A stretch of 64,000 bases of DNA from Mucilaginibacter myungsuensis. GTDB taxonomy: Bacteria; Bacteroidota; Bacteroidia; Sphingobacteriales; Sphingobacteriaceae. The position numbers were made by a program, and so were the translations under genes. Every line of letters begins with the position of its first letter. The stretch's first letter is position 1. The DNA lies in NCBI RefSeq assembly GCF_015222005.1, contig NZ_JADFFL010000001.1, positions 558,001 to 622,000 of the forward strand. Reading direction: 5' to 3'. The notes below the pieces were generated by a model, which saw only the letters and a program-made list of their open reading frames with translations, searched no databases and had not been told where the DNA came from. Positions 52,309-61,833 of this stretch are shown here, piece after piece.

Positions 52309-54156
52309 ATGAAAAGAACCACGTCCTTTGTTTTGAGCGGCTTAGTGCTCATCAGCGCCTTAACAGCACAGGCCCAAAACACCCAATGGAAATTATTGAC
52401 CGACAAAATAACCACCCCATGGGCCGAGAAAGTTGACCCTAAAGCCCCCCTACCCGAATACCCTCGCCCGCAAATGGTACGTGGCAACTGGCAAAACCTG
52501 AACGGGCTATGGAACTATGCTATTATAGGTAAAGCCGAGGCCGAGCCGAAAGCGTATCAGGGCAAAATATTGGTACCATTCGCGGTGGAATCTGCCATAT
52601 CAGGCGTAGGCAAAACCGTTGGCAAGGACAGCCTACTGTGGTATAAGACCAGCATCACCATCAATAAGAACCTGACAGGCAAACGTACCCTCTTACATTT
52701 TGGCGCGGTAGATTGGCGTACCGAAGTTTTTGTGAACGGCAAAAGCGTAGGTACGCATGAGGGTGGCTTCGACCCGTTCTCGTTCGATATCACTACAGCT
52801 TTGAAAGGCAGCGGTCACCAAGAGATCAAATTGTCTGTCTGGGACCCGACCGATGACGGCCCTCAGCCACGCGGTAAACAGGTTAAAAAACCTAACGGCA
52901 TCTGGTACACACCGGTGACCGGTATATGGCAAACCGTTTGGCTGGAAGCGGTCGGTAATACCTACATCGCTTCTACTAAACAAACGCCGGATATCGATGC
53001 CAAAACGTTAACGGTATCAGCCAACATTACAGGTGCGCAGGCCGGTGATCAGCTAAAGATCAGTGCCTGGGATGGCAGCAATAAGGTAGCCGAAAAAACG
53101 ATCAACACAGGTGAAACCGCTACGCTGAATATCACCGATCAAAAACTTTGGTCGCCTGAGAGTCCGTTCCTTTACGACCTGCAAGTGGCTGTGATCCGTG
53201 GCGGTAAACCAGTAGACGAAGTTAAAAGCTATTTCGCCATGCGCAAAATATCGCGCGGTGCTGATGCCAATGGTATCCAGCGTATGCTGCTGAACAACAA
53301 ATTTGTTTTCCAGTACGGTCCATTGGATCAGGGTTGGTGGCCGGATGGCTTATACACCCCTCCAACCGAGGAAGCTTTGAAGTTTGATGTGGATGAATTG
53401 AAGAAAATGGGTTTCAATATGATCCGAAAGCACATTAAGGTTGAGCCTGCCCGTTACTACACCTATTGCGACAAAGTAGGTATGCTGTTATGGCAGGACA
53501 TGCCAAGCGGCGACCTGGGCAACCGTTGGGAGAACCGCCCCGGTGTATTGGATAAAGGTACCGAGCAGAACCGCACCGCTGAATCCGAAGGTTACTACCG
53601 CAAAGAGTGGGATGCTATCATGAACACCTTACATAATTTCCCATGCATTGTGGTTTGGACACCTTTTAACGAGGCCTGGGGCCAGTTCAAAACTGTTGAG
53701 ATAACAGAATGGACCATGAAAAAAGATCCATCACGCTTGGTGAACAGCGCCAGCGGCGGTAACTACTTTGATACCGGTGATATGGTAGATCTACACAATT
53801 ATCCGCAGCCCGCCATGCCGCGCCCTGAGATATTTGGCAAGACCAAATTAGTTGTGCTGGGTGAGTTTGGCGGCTTGGGCTGGACCGTCCCTGATCATAC
53901 ATGGGTCATCAAACGCACCTGGGGCTATCAAACCTTTAAAAATGGCGACGAGCTATTCGCCAGGTACGCAACCTTCACTGATCGTTTGCAGGAGCTGATC
54001 AAACTTGGGCTTTCGGCCGCGGTGTACACTCAAACCACCGACGTTGAAGGCGAAGTGAACGGCTTTTTAACTTACGATCGCAAAGTATTTAAAATGCCGG
54101 TAGCGGAATTGTTTAAAGTGCACAAGAAACTTTACGACCCGTCGTTGGTAAAATAG
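52309..54156 (+). CDS. Glycoside hydrolase family 2 protein
   Basis: This 615-residue exported protein (signal MKRTTSFVLSGLVLISALTAQAQ) has a GH2 sugar-binding domain (VFVNGKSVGTHEGGFDPFSF, about 144-163) and an Ig-like domain. The TIM barrel has the acid/base Glu in WTPFNEAWGQF (about 448-458) and the nucleophile Glu in LGEFGGLGW (about 519-527). It probably removes a terminal beta-linked sugar from a polysaccharide. The GH2 at 54421-57003 is convergent with it and of the larger mannosidase type, so they may act on the same glycan. Confidence 0.9.
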   Translation: MKRTTSFVLSGLVLISALTAQAQNTQWKLLTDKITTPWAEKVDPKAPLPEYPRPQMVRGNWQNLNGLWNYAIIGKAEAEPKAYQGKILVPFAVESAISGVGKTVGKDSLLWYKTSITINKNLTGKRTLLHFGAVDWRTEVFVNGKSVGTHEGGFDPFSFDITTALKGSGHQEIKLSVWDPTDDGPQPRGKQVKKPNGIWYTPVTGIWQTVWLEAVGNTYIASTKQTPDIDAKTLTVSANITGAQAGDQLKISAWDGSNKVAEKTINTGETATLNITDQKLWSPESPFLYDLQVAVIRGGKPVDEVKSYFAMRKISRGADANGIQRMLLNNKFVFQYGPLDQGWWPDGLYTPPTEEALKFDVDELKKMGFNMIRKHIKVEPARYYTYCDKVGMLLWQDMPSGDLGNRWENRPGVLDKGTEQNRTAESEGYYRKEWDAIMNTLHNFPCIVVWTPFNEAWGQFKTVEITEWTMKKDPSRLVNSASGGNYFDTGDMVDLHNYPQPAMPRPEIFGKTKLVVLGEFGGLGWTVPDHTWVIKRTWGYQTFKNGDELFARYATFTDRLQELIKLGLSAAVYTQTTDVEGEVNGFLTYDRKVFKMPVAELFKVHKKLYDPSLVK

Positions 54157-54174
54157 GACCGATAGGATAATAAG

Positions 54175-54208
54175 ATGCCTGCTGTAGATCACAGCAGGCA
54201 TTTTTTTT
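54175..54208 (+). terminator. Terminator of the GH2 gene
   Basis: ATGCCTGCTGT (54175-54185) and ACAGCAGGCAT (54191-54201) form a perfect 11-bp stem with loop AGATC, followed by eight T. Confidence 0.9.
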
Positions 54209-54420
54209 GGTAAGCTGATCATCGTAACGGTATAGCGAAAGTTTACAAAGGTTAACATTTTTCAATTCGAATAATATACAAGTAACTGAATATCAGTATA
54301 TTAATAAAAAGAGTATTAATCATATGCAGGTCCACTGCTATGTTACGGATCCTTCGCTACCCTCCAGGATGACAAATTCCTTAAGTTAACGGCTATGGCT
54401 ACAAGCTTGGCCGGGCAGGA
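54209..54420. other. Gap between convergent GH2 genes with a dispersed-repeat motif
   Basis: No gene is visible. Read on the minus strand, TGTCATCCTGGAGGGTAGCG followed by AAGGATC (about 54345-54372) is a version of the TGTCATCCTGAGC...GCGAAGGATC motif that is repeated in many Bacteroidetes genomes, from general knowledge. The rest is AT-rich. Confidence 0.45.
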
Positions 54421-57003
54421 TCATTGAGTGACAATTACCGTTTGCACCCGGCCCCGGTGATCTTCTGAACGGATGTTCGGCATAGGCTCTCCAACTTTAG
54501 GGTTGTAGTCTATCGTAATGATCTTGGTAGTACCCGGCTCAACTGAAAAGTAATTATCCTGATAAAACACCGGTAAAATGCGTTGCAGGGTTTTGCCATT
54601 TAATAATGACACCCGGTTAAAAAAACTAACAGCAGCCCCACTTGGGTTAGTAAAGGTAACGCGGATCTGGCCAGACTTGATCTTTTTAGCCTTGATGCTA
54701 AGCCGACTTTCCGGAAGTTCGTTCAATCCTGTGTACATGCCCTGCTCATCAGGCAACCAGTAAAAATTGTGGCTCAGCAATTTCTTCTTCCCATCTAAAA
54801 GTTGCAGGGATAAGAACGAGCCTTTTTTAGCGCTCAACTCGGCTACCTTCTGTTTTATATTGGTGATAGTTGCGTGGCTGGTCTCGGCGACATCACAGGC
54901 TTGCTCTAACAATGTGGTCGACTTACCTTGCATATCAAAGCTCTTTACGACCAAATTAAGTCCTTGCTTTGCTGAGAAACCATTGTTCACCAACATTACC
55001 GCGCCGTTACCTGCATTATACATGACATGCAAAGGCTCGCTGCCGGAGCGCAAACCGAACAGGCAGGCGTTGGGGTCCAGGTAATAGTCGTACATCTGTC
55101 CACGCAAAGCGGTCCACGGATTTTGGGTTTTCCAAATGATCACGCCGGTGTACCAATCCCACATGTGCGAACTATAGCCTTCCATCAATCCACGGTATTG
55201 ATCGTAGTTAACCAGTTGGGCCTTCTTAGTAAAGTCGGCCAGATCTGCTGATTTTCCGTAGGCATCTACAAAGCGATCGTAGGCGATGTAGTGATGATAG
55301 TCCCATACCGAATCCGGCTTACGCTGCGGAACGACCAGGTTAGCCTCAGGAATAAATCTTCTTAACGACTCCATATCCCCCGTCCCTACCGAACCAACCT
55401 CAGAATTGAAAGGATAATCGCGCTTATCCCAAAAGGTAGCCAAGGGTTGTATGCCGTAAGGTCCATCGCCGTTGATGCCTTTCTCATTCTTTGACATTTC
55501 TAACGAGTTAGAAAAATCAACGAACCAGCGGGTACCATCCAAAGCCGGTAATATCGTATCGCGTAATGGCTTCAAAATATCGTCAGGAGGCGTGATCTCG
55601 TTCCCGCCGCACCAAATAGCCAACGAGGGATGGTTACGCACCATCTTGATCATATCAGCTGCCGAGGCCAGCCATAACTGATGGTCATCGGGATACTTGC
55701 GCCGTTGCTCTTTGCTTTCCAGTTTTTTAGGATCATCCCATCTGCCGTTGCAATCGCCGGACATCCACAGATCCTGAAAAACCAACATCCCGTACTTATC
55801 GCAAGCCTGGTAAAACTCGGGTCGCTCCACCAACGCGCCACCCCAAACACGGATCAGGTTCAGGTTCATGTCCCGATGATATCTTACCTCGGCATCGTAA
55901 CGCGCGTTGCTAAAACGCAACATCGCGTCAGAAATGATCCAGTTACCGCCTTTGATAAAGATCTTTTTACCGTTCACATAAACTTCGCGACTATTGGTGG
56001 TCGCATTCCATTTTGTATCGATCTGTCTTATGCCTACTTTGATAGTTTGGCTATCCGACACACCCTGATGACTGAAGCTGACCTTGAGCGGATACAAAGA
56101 CTGATCGCCATAACCTGCCGGCCACCATAATTTAGGATCTTTCAGCAAAAGATCAGGCAATTTAAGTTCTGTCGACTGATTAGATGCTAACAAAACCTCC
56201 TTACTGACCTTTCGTCCGGCTATCGTGTAGCTTAGTATCCCATTAATGGAACGACTGCTTGTATTTTGCAGGTCTGCCGAAACTTTTACGGTCGCTGTAT
56301 TACCGTTCACTAAAGTCACCACATGCGGGTCGGTCAAATGCACGTCTTGTGTGCGGGTGATGTAAACCTTGTCCCATATACCAGTATTGCGGTCCCTAAT
56401 GGGACGTATCCAATCCCAACCTGCCGTGTATTGCGTGCCCACATTTTTTGCGATAGTGCCGTCGCCGCCCTGCCCACCGTTAGGGTTGCCCACGGGATCG
56501 GGCGGATGAACGATCACCGCCAAACGGTTGCGTCCGGTTTTTGACAATAACGCCGTAATGTTAAACTCCTTACGCATGAACATTCCCTGATAAGGCGAAG
56601 AATTCACCTGCTTCCCGTTCAAAAAGATATCGCAACTATAATTTATACCCCGGAATTTTAGCCAGACCTGTTTACCTGATGGTTTTTCGATGAAGTCCTT
56701 AACGAACCAATAGGTGTAGTACTCGCGGCCAACATCATAGATATCGGGGATGCGTTTATTGTTCATCCCGTAAAAAGGATCAGGTATGTCGCCGTTCTCC
56801 AACATCGTGGTCAGGACCGTTCCCGGCACCCGGGCCTTTTTCCAATCATTGAGCGGATATGAGGTTGACGACAGCGCCTGCCCGCCAGCACTTACTTGCG
56901 ATCTGGGTTTGCATAACCAGCCGGAGTTTAACTCGTATTGGTCTTGCGCAAAACCTGTCAAACTAAGTAATATACAGCAAACCAACAGTAAACGTTTTTT
57001 CAT
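54421..57003 (-). CDS. Glycoside hydrolase family 2, beta-mannosidase/exo-glucosaminidase type
   Basis: This 860-residue exported protein has signal peptide MKKRLLLVCCILLSLTGFAQ, a GH2 N-domain (LKFRGINYSCDIFLNGKQV, about 114-132) and Ig domains. The barrel has the acid/base Glu in LAIWCGGNEITPP (about 469-481) and the nucleophile Glu in FNSEVGSVG (about 540-548). The WCGGNE pattern, size and C-terminal Ig-like domains point to beta-mannosidase or exo-beta-D-glucosaminidase relatives; sequence alone does not settle which. It is convergent with the smaller GH2 gene. Confidence 0.9.
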   Translation of the reverse strand: MKKRLLLVCCILLSLTGFAQDQYELNSGWLCKPRSQVSAGGQALSSTSYPLNDWKKARVPGTVLTTMLENGDIPDPFYGMNNKRIPDIYDVGREYYTYWFVKDFIEKPSGKQVWLKFRGINYSCDIFLNGKQVNSSPYQGMFMRKEFNITALLSKTGRNRLAVIVHPPDPVGNPNGGQGGDGTIAKNVGTQYTAGWDWIRPIRDRNTGIWDKVYITRTQDVHLTDPHVVTLVNGNTATVKVSADLQNTSSRSINGILSYTIAGRKVSKEVLLASNQSTELKLPDLLLKDPKLWWPAGYGDQSLYPLKVSFSHQGVSDSQTIKVGIRQIDTKWNATTNSREVYVNGKKIFIKGGNWIISDAMLRFSNARYDAEVRYHRDMNLNLIRVWGGALVERPEFYQACDKYGMLVFQDLWMSGDCNGRWDDPKKLESKEQRRKYPDDHQLWLASAADMIKMVRNHPSLAIWCGGNEITPPDDILKPLRDTILPALDGTRWFVDFSNSLEMSKNEKGINGDGPYGIQPLATFWDKRDYPFNSEVGSVGTGDMESLRRFIPEANLVVPQRKPDSVWDYHHYIAYDRFVDAYGKSADLADFTKKAQLVNYDQYRGLMEGYSSHMWDWYTGVIIWKTQNPWTALRGQMYDYYLDPNACLFGLRSGSEPLHVMYNAGNGAVMLVNNGFSAKQGLNLVVKSFDMQGKSTTLLEQACDVAETSHATITNIKQKVAELSAKKGSFLSLQLLDGKKKLLSHNFYWLPDEQGMYTGLNELPESRLSIKAKKIKSGQIRVTFTNPSGAAVSFFNRVSLLNGKTLQRILPVFYQDNYFSVEPGTTKIITIDYNPKVGEPMPNIRSEDHRGRVQTVIVTQ

Positions 57004-57140
57004 GATGTAGAATTGGATCAGCCTAATTTACTGATACGATCGCAAAGATCGGTCATTTTCTCATCCCGACATTTTGAAAATAATGATCGGGTGTCGATGA
57101 AGAAAAACAAAGAGAAGTTGAATAGCAGTGTGCCGAAACG

Positions 57141-57175
57141 CAACAGGCCGGTATCGATCAGATGCCGGCCTGTTA
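57141..57175 (-). terminator. Hairpin after the ebo operon
   Basis: AACAGGCCGG (57141-57150) pairs with CCGGCCTGTT (57164-57173). It follows the end of eboF on the minus strand; the T-run is weak, so termination is plausible but not certain. Confidence 0.5.
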
Positions 57176-57194
57176 ATTCATTTATCAGAGACGA

Positions 57195-58550
57195 TTATTT
57201 CTCCGTCAACGCTTTCCACATCACATCGTAAACATCAACAGCGGTAACGGTCTTATGATCGATCTTTTCAGACGTCACCAACATGGCTTTATATTTATCT
57301 TCGATATTCACCCTACCATGCGAGCCTTTGATCAGCGTCGCATCCAGCGGGATCACATCCATTACGTAACGGAAGCCTAATTTTTTACGCAGCAGCTTAT
57401 AAGCCGCACGGCCTTTTGATGTCATGAACATCTCCACCGGGTCATAACCCGGCTTTTTGTGTATGTCTACCATGCGGGCATAATCGGGGGCTACGGCATC
57501 GTCCAGCCAAAAATAGTAGGTGAACCAACTGTCTTTATCGGCCATTATTACCAGGTCGCCGGCGCGTTCATGGTCAATGTTGTATTTCTTTTGATCGGTA
57601 CGATCAAGCACCAGCTCTACTCCTTTTACACCTTTGATCAGGCTCTTCAGCTTTTCGGTTACAGATGGATCATTGATATAGATATGCGCGATCTGATGAT
57701 CGGCCACAGCAAATGCTTTTGATGCACCGGGGTCCAGCAACTCCAAACCATTCTCTACGCGGATACCCAACATATCATTCTGACGCAGCAGGCGGTTCAA
57801 ATGTATCGGGTTGTTCACCGGGGCAATACCATATTCGGATAGCAGGATGATCTTGGCGCCTTTTCGCTCGTAGAAGGTCACCAGGTCTTTTACTACCTCG
57901 TCTATCTCCTTCAGTTCAGGCGCGATCTTGGTCAGATCCGGACCGAACTTTTGCAGGCAGTAATCCAGATGCGGCAGGTAGATCAGCGTTAACGTTGGAT
58001 TATGTTGATCATCAGTATGCATCGCCGCGTCAGCTATCCAACGGGTCGACTTGATATTAGCACCCGGTCCCCAAAATTGGAACAGCGGAAATTGGCCTAA
58101 TTTATTTTGCAACTCATCGCGCAATTCAGGCGGTTGCGAATAGCAATCGGGTTGTTTACGGCCATCGGCCAAGTATTGCGGGCGTGGCGTTACCGAATAG
58201 TCGGCAGTAGAATACATGTTATACCACCAGAACATTTTTGACGTAGTGAACGACGGATCCAGCGCTTTGGCTTTGTCCCATATCTTATCGCCCTGTACCA
58301 GTTTGTTAGATTGTTTCCAGAACTTGATCTCGCTATCCGCGCGGTCATACCAACCATTGCCAACGATGCCGTTCTCTGACGGCCACTTACCTGTTACATA
58401 GGTAGACTGTACCGATGTGGTCACCGCAGGTAATACCGGTTCAATAACGTTCAGGTTATTTTTAGCGATGTACGCGCTTAAAAAAGGAGTATGCTCGCCG
58501 ATCACCGAGGTGGACAGGCCAACAATATCAATAACGACCGTTCTATTCAT
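57195..58550 (-). CDS. eboF: EboF: nucleotide pyrophosphatase/alkaline phosphatase-family protein
   Basis: This 451-residue enzyme of the alkaline phosphatase superfamily has metal-ligand D8 (VIDIVGLST), the nucleophile region PAVTTSVQSTYVTGKWP with T44 as probable nucleophile, HLDYCLQKFGPDL and later SKGRAAY-type and SHGRVNIEDKY. It matches the last gene of eboABCDEF. It has no signal peptide, so it would act in the cytoplasm. It starts 12 bp after eboE. Confidence 0.88.
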   Translation of the reverse strand: MNRTVVIDIVGLSTSVIGEHTPFLSAYIAKNNLNVIEPVLPAVTTSVQSTYVTGKWPSENGIVGNGWYDRADSEIKFWKQSNKLVQGDKIWDKAKALDPSFTTSKMFWWYNMYSTADYSVTPRPQYLADGRKQPDCYSQPPELRDELQNKLGQFPLFQFWGPGANIKSTRWIADAAMHTDDQHNPTLTLIYLPHLDYCLQKFGPDLTKIAPELKEIDEVVKDLVTFYERKGAKIILLSEYGIAPVNNPIHLNRLLRQNDMLGIRVENGLELLDPGASKAFAVADHQIAHIYINDPSVTEKLKSLIKGVKGVELVLDRTDQKKYNIDHERAGDLVIMADKDSWFTYYFWLDDAVAPDYARMVDIHKKPGYDPVEMFMTSKGRAAYKLLRKKLGFRYVMDVIPLDATLIKGSHGRVNIEDKYKAMLVTSEKIDHKTVTAVDVYDVMWKALTEK

Positions 58551-58562
58551 AGGTAGTGGATT

Positions 58563-59744
58563 TTACAGGTTAAGCTGACCGATCACCCAGTTCAACTCGC
58601 GACTGATGGAGTTGGCCATCGGGATCTTCAGTTCTGCAGGTAATACGCCCCAGGTATAGGTCTCCGCTTCTAAATGGTTGGTAAAAGGTTGCTCTTTCCA
58701 TATCGCCAATACCTCGCGGATATCGCTTTGGGTTGAATTAAGCAGCCCGAAACTTTCTAAAAATATCGGTACATGGAAATGGGCGCGCCATTCTAAAGCG
58801 TCGTCTTTTAACAACAGTGCATCGGGCAGATCCGGATAACGGGCTAATTGACCGTCAGGCAACCTCGCGATCACCTGGTGTAGATAGGTCGGCTCGTCAA
58901 ACTTAGCAAACTCCTCCAGTATGGCTTGCTTATTATCAGCTTCAAAAGAAGCTTTTAAGGCCGCGCTGATCTGGATTTTGCCTGTCCTAATACCTTTCGC
59001 AGCTAATTCGGCTACCACTTCTTTATGTGGTTCGTAACCGATGGCGAAATGGCAAACATCATAACATAACTGGATATGGCGTTTGATGATAGCCTCTGCC
59101 TCGTCGCCAAAATGCTCGGCGCCCAAAGGCAACAACACCTGCTCATACCAATCAATAAACTCGCGGCAGGTCTCTAATACACCATCCGGTTCCGGTTCGA
59201 TATCGAGGTGCAGCAGGATGCCGCTCTTATCGTAAATACTATTTAATTGCTCGGCTATCGTCAGGATGTTTTTAGTAGCGGCGATGGTAGCCTCCTGCAT
59301 TTCATCCGCAGTAGCGAACCAGTGTTTATAGCTTAACGGCGACGTGGATATACCGCCCTCCATCCCTTCGGGAAGCAATGCCGCCAATATGCCAAAGATG
59401 CGTTGCGTGTAAGCCACGCGGTCGACCGTGGTCCAGTCAGGCGCGTGCACCTGATCTTTTACAACCGTATCATGAAAGCCTCCGTACGGGAAACCATTCA
59501 TGGTAAAAACGTAAGCATCGTTATCACCCAGCCACTGTTTAAACTCCTGCAGGTTATCGCCCAGTAATATCTCAATACTTGCCTGGTTAGACAAACGCAG
59601 ACCGATACCCATAGCAGCATCAGGAGAAACTTCAGCTTTAACTTGCGGGAAGTTTTGTTTCAACGACTCAAAGTGGGCTGCCCAGCTCTCACCAGGGTGG
59701 ATATTGGTGCAGTAACTTAGATGTGCGTTATGAAGGATTTGCAT
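58563..59744 (-). CDS. eboE: EboE: xylose-isomerase-like TIM-barrel protein
   Basis: This 393-residue protein has an AP-endonuclease-2/xylose-isomerase-type barrel: LHLDIEPEPDGVLETCREF (about 178-196), CYDVCHFAIGYEPH (about 237-250) and later HVPIFLESFGLL. The metal-ligand pattern E...D/H...E is visible. This is the metabolite-traffic protein EboE family. It lies between eboD (3-bp gap) and eboF. Confidence 0.88.
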   Translation of the reverse strand: MQILHNAHLSYCTNIHPGESWAAHFESLKQNFPQVKAEVSPDAAMGIGLRLSNQASIEILLGDNLQEFKQWLGDNDAYVFTMNGFPYGGFHDTVVKDQVHAPDWTTVDRVAYTQRIFGILAALLPEGMEGGISTSPLSYKHWFATADEMQEATIAATKNILTIAEQLNSIYDKSGILLHLDIEPEPDGVLETCREFIDWYEQVLLPLGAEHFGDEAEAIIKRHIQLCYDVCHFAIGYEPHKEVVAELAAKGIRTGKIQISAALKASFEADNKQAILEEFAKFDEPTYLHQVIARLPDGQLARYPDLPDALLLKDDALEWRAHFHVPIFLESFGLLNSTQSDIREVLAIWKEQPFTNHLEAETYTWGVLPAELKIPMANSISRELNWVIGQLNL

Positions 59745-59747
59745 AGG

Positions 59748-60908
59748 CTATTGTATTTGCTGATGCGTTGTGTTAGCTAAAATATGGCCTGCCTCTTCTA
59801 ATAAAGCAGCATCCATCTCGTGGACCTCTTCGCCATTACCGATGGCGCTCAACAACATAATGGTCAGTTGCCCGCCCAGATGTTCACGAAACTCCTCTAA
59901 TCCGGCAAGTAAGGGGCTTTTACCTTCGTTTACCTGCATCAATGGATGCGTCACCTCAAAACCTAAAGTGATCAGAACATCGATCACACGCTGACTATCA
60001 GCCTGTGTTAAACGTCCGGACAGTTGGGAATAAACCGTATCCAAAGCGATACCCATAGCAACAGCCTCGCCATGGCGAACCTCAAAGTTGCTCAGGTATT
60101 CCAATTTGTGGGCGCTCCAGTGGCCAAAATCCAAAGGACGGGAAGAACCACTTTCAAATGGATCGGCACCGGCAATGTGCTCCATGTGCAGTTTAGCGCA
60201 ACGCCAGATCAACTCGGCCATTGCCATCATATCACGTTGTGCTAAAGCGGGCGCATGCTTTTCGATCCAGTTAAAAAAGTCGGTATCCTTGATCAGGGCC
60301 ACTTTAATAGCTTCGGATATGCCCGAACGCCAATCGCGCTCGTTCAGCGTATGTAGGAACAACTCGTCGTTAAACACCGCTACCGGTGGCGCGAAGGTCC
60401 CCAGGAAATTCTTTTTGTTGAAATAGTTAATACCGTTCTTAACGCCGATGCCTGAATCATTTTGCGATAGTACCGTTGTAGGGATACGGATATGCTTGAT
60501 ACCACGATGCGATACCGCAGCTGCATAACCTACCATATCCAGCACCGAGCCACCGCCAATGGCGGCAATGTAAGAGTGTCGGTCAATACCGTAGGTATTC
60601 ACGGCTTCGACTGCCTGATCAAAATACTGGGTATCGTTCTTTACCTGTTCACCACCGGCAACGATCAATACATCAGGCACCAGCTTTACTGCTGTATGGG
60701 TGGCAAAGTACATTTTAATATGCGACACCAATTGCGGGTGCGCCTCAGCTACGCCGGCATCTATCACAAAAAAGATCTTACGCTGGGCGGCACTTTTGGC
60801 CTGCGATAAAAAATTGGCCAGTATATTATTGCCCACCTCGAAAAGGCCGGCCGTGAAAAACACGTTATATTCAAATTTTACAGTGAACGACTGTTGTAAA
60901 TGCTCCAT
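59748..60908 (-). CDS. eboD: EboD: 3-dehydroquinate synthase-like protein
   Basis: This 386-residue protein has the AroB-type NAD-binding segment IAAIGGGSVLDMVGYAA (113-130) and the loop PTTVLSQNDSGIGVKNG (143-159). Zinc-ligand histidines of the family are represented in DFGHWSAHKLEYL. True AroB makes 3-dehydroquinate for the shikimate pathway; EboD types form a separate clade, and a second copy dedicated to the shikimate pathway should be elsewhere. Confidence 0.9.
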   Translation of the reverse strand: MEHLQQSFTVKFEYNVFFTAGLFEVGNNILANFLSQAKSAAQRKIFFVIDAGVAEAHPQLVSHIKMYFATHTAVKLVPDVLIVAGGEQVKNDTQYFDQAVEAVNTYGIDRHSYIAAIGGGSVLDMVGYAAAVSHRGIKHIRIPTTVLSQNDSGIGVKNGINYFNKKNFLGTFAPPVAVFNDELFLHTLNERDWRSGISEAIKVALIKDTDFFNWIEKHAPALAQRDMMAMAELIWRCAKLHMEHIAGADPFESGSSRPLDFGHWSAHKLEYLSNFEVRHGEAVAMGIALDTVYSQLSGRLTQADSQRVIDVLITLGFEVTHPLMQVNEGKSPLLAGLEEFREHLGGQLTIMLLSAIGNGEEVHEMDAALLEEAGHILANTTHQQIQ

Positions 60909-60933
60909 GACGGGGTATTATAAAATTAAAAGA

Positions 60934-61830
60934 TCAGGTAACCGCAAATATACGCGACAACCACATGGATATAGGTAATAAACAGGCTATTACCAGCGCC
61001 ACGGAAATGGTACTGAAGGTAGCCGCCCAAGCTGCGTCCATCAATATCAATGATATTACACCTGCCTTTACCGCTCCGCCGATGTTCCTACCGATGGGCT
61101 CTTTAATGGCTTTTAATAGAGGGGTGAATATCATGTACAAGAACGGGATAACGAATAACGCCGTCAACAACAAAGTATGATTGCGCGAACCAAAGTATAT
61201 GATGGTGCCTGCAACAATAGCGTACAAACCTGCACCGATATACAGGTTACGCTTGCTACCACCGTGCACCTCCCCCCTGCTGATCATAGTGATACAGAAG
61301 ATATAGATGATCGGCACGATAGCCAACGGATACCAGGTAGATAATAGCGACGGGATGATACTAATACCCAGCATCAAATTTAAGCCCCGGCAAAAGCCCA
61401 TATTTAAAGGGCCAAGGAATGGATGATGCTTGCTGCTTTTGTTATACAGTAAGGCAAAGAACGCGATTGCCGCAGCGATGATCTCTGAAAAACTATTACA
61501 AAAGAACGCCGAAACGATACCTGCCAACAAAAGCACCGTCCCCAAAGTTGAGGCTTGCTTAACCGTGATAATACCGCTTGGAATTGCCCGTTCGGGGCGC
61601 TCTATTTTATCCAGGTCCGCATCAAAAACGTCGTTATAAACAATGCCGCCGCCATATAAGCAAGCGGTAGAAAAGCACAGCAACAAGATCTGCGGTAAAT
61701 AACCTTGCATGCTCAGGGCACCGGGTTGTGTGAACACCCCGGCTATAGCGATACCCGCCAGTACATCCGCTACCGAGGTAACGATATTGGCCGGGCGCAT
61801 CATACGTAAATAATATATCGTCTTCCCCAA
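60934..61830 (-). CDS. eboC: EboC: UbiA-like prenyltransferase
   Basis: This 298-residue membrane protein has about eight to nine helices and the first aspartate-rich motif N66-D67-V-F-D70-A-D72-L-D74 followed by ERPERAIPSG, the UbiA family signature. The second motif is less clear. UbiA-like enzymes attach prenyl groups to aromatic or other acceptors in the membrane. It is the third gene of the operon, 3 bp after eboB. Confidence 0.9.
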   Translation of the reverse strand: MGKTIYYLRMMRPANIVTSVADVLAGIAIAGVFTQPGALSMQGYLPQILLLCFSTACLYGGGIVYNDVFDADLDKIERPERAIPSGIITVKQASTLGTVLLLAGIVSAFFCNSFSEIIAAAIAFFALLYNKSSKHHPFLGPLNMGFCRGLNLMLGISIIPSLLSTWYPLAIVPIIYIFCITMISRGEVHGGSKRNLYIGAGLYAIVAGTIIYFGSRNHTLLLTALFVIPFLYMIFTPLLKAIKEPIGRNIGGAVKAGVISLILMDAAWAATFSTISVALVIACLLPISMWLSRIFAVT

Positions 61831-61833
61831 AAC

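Noticed and set aside
57013..57231. 72-codon plus-strand ORF between GH2 and eboF.
   Set aside because: It covers the hairpin after the ebo operon and overlaps eboF antisense; no protein features.
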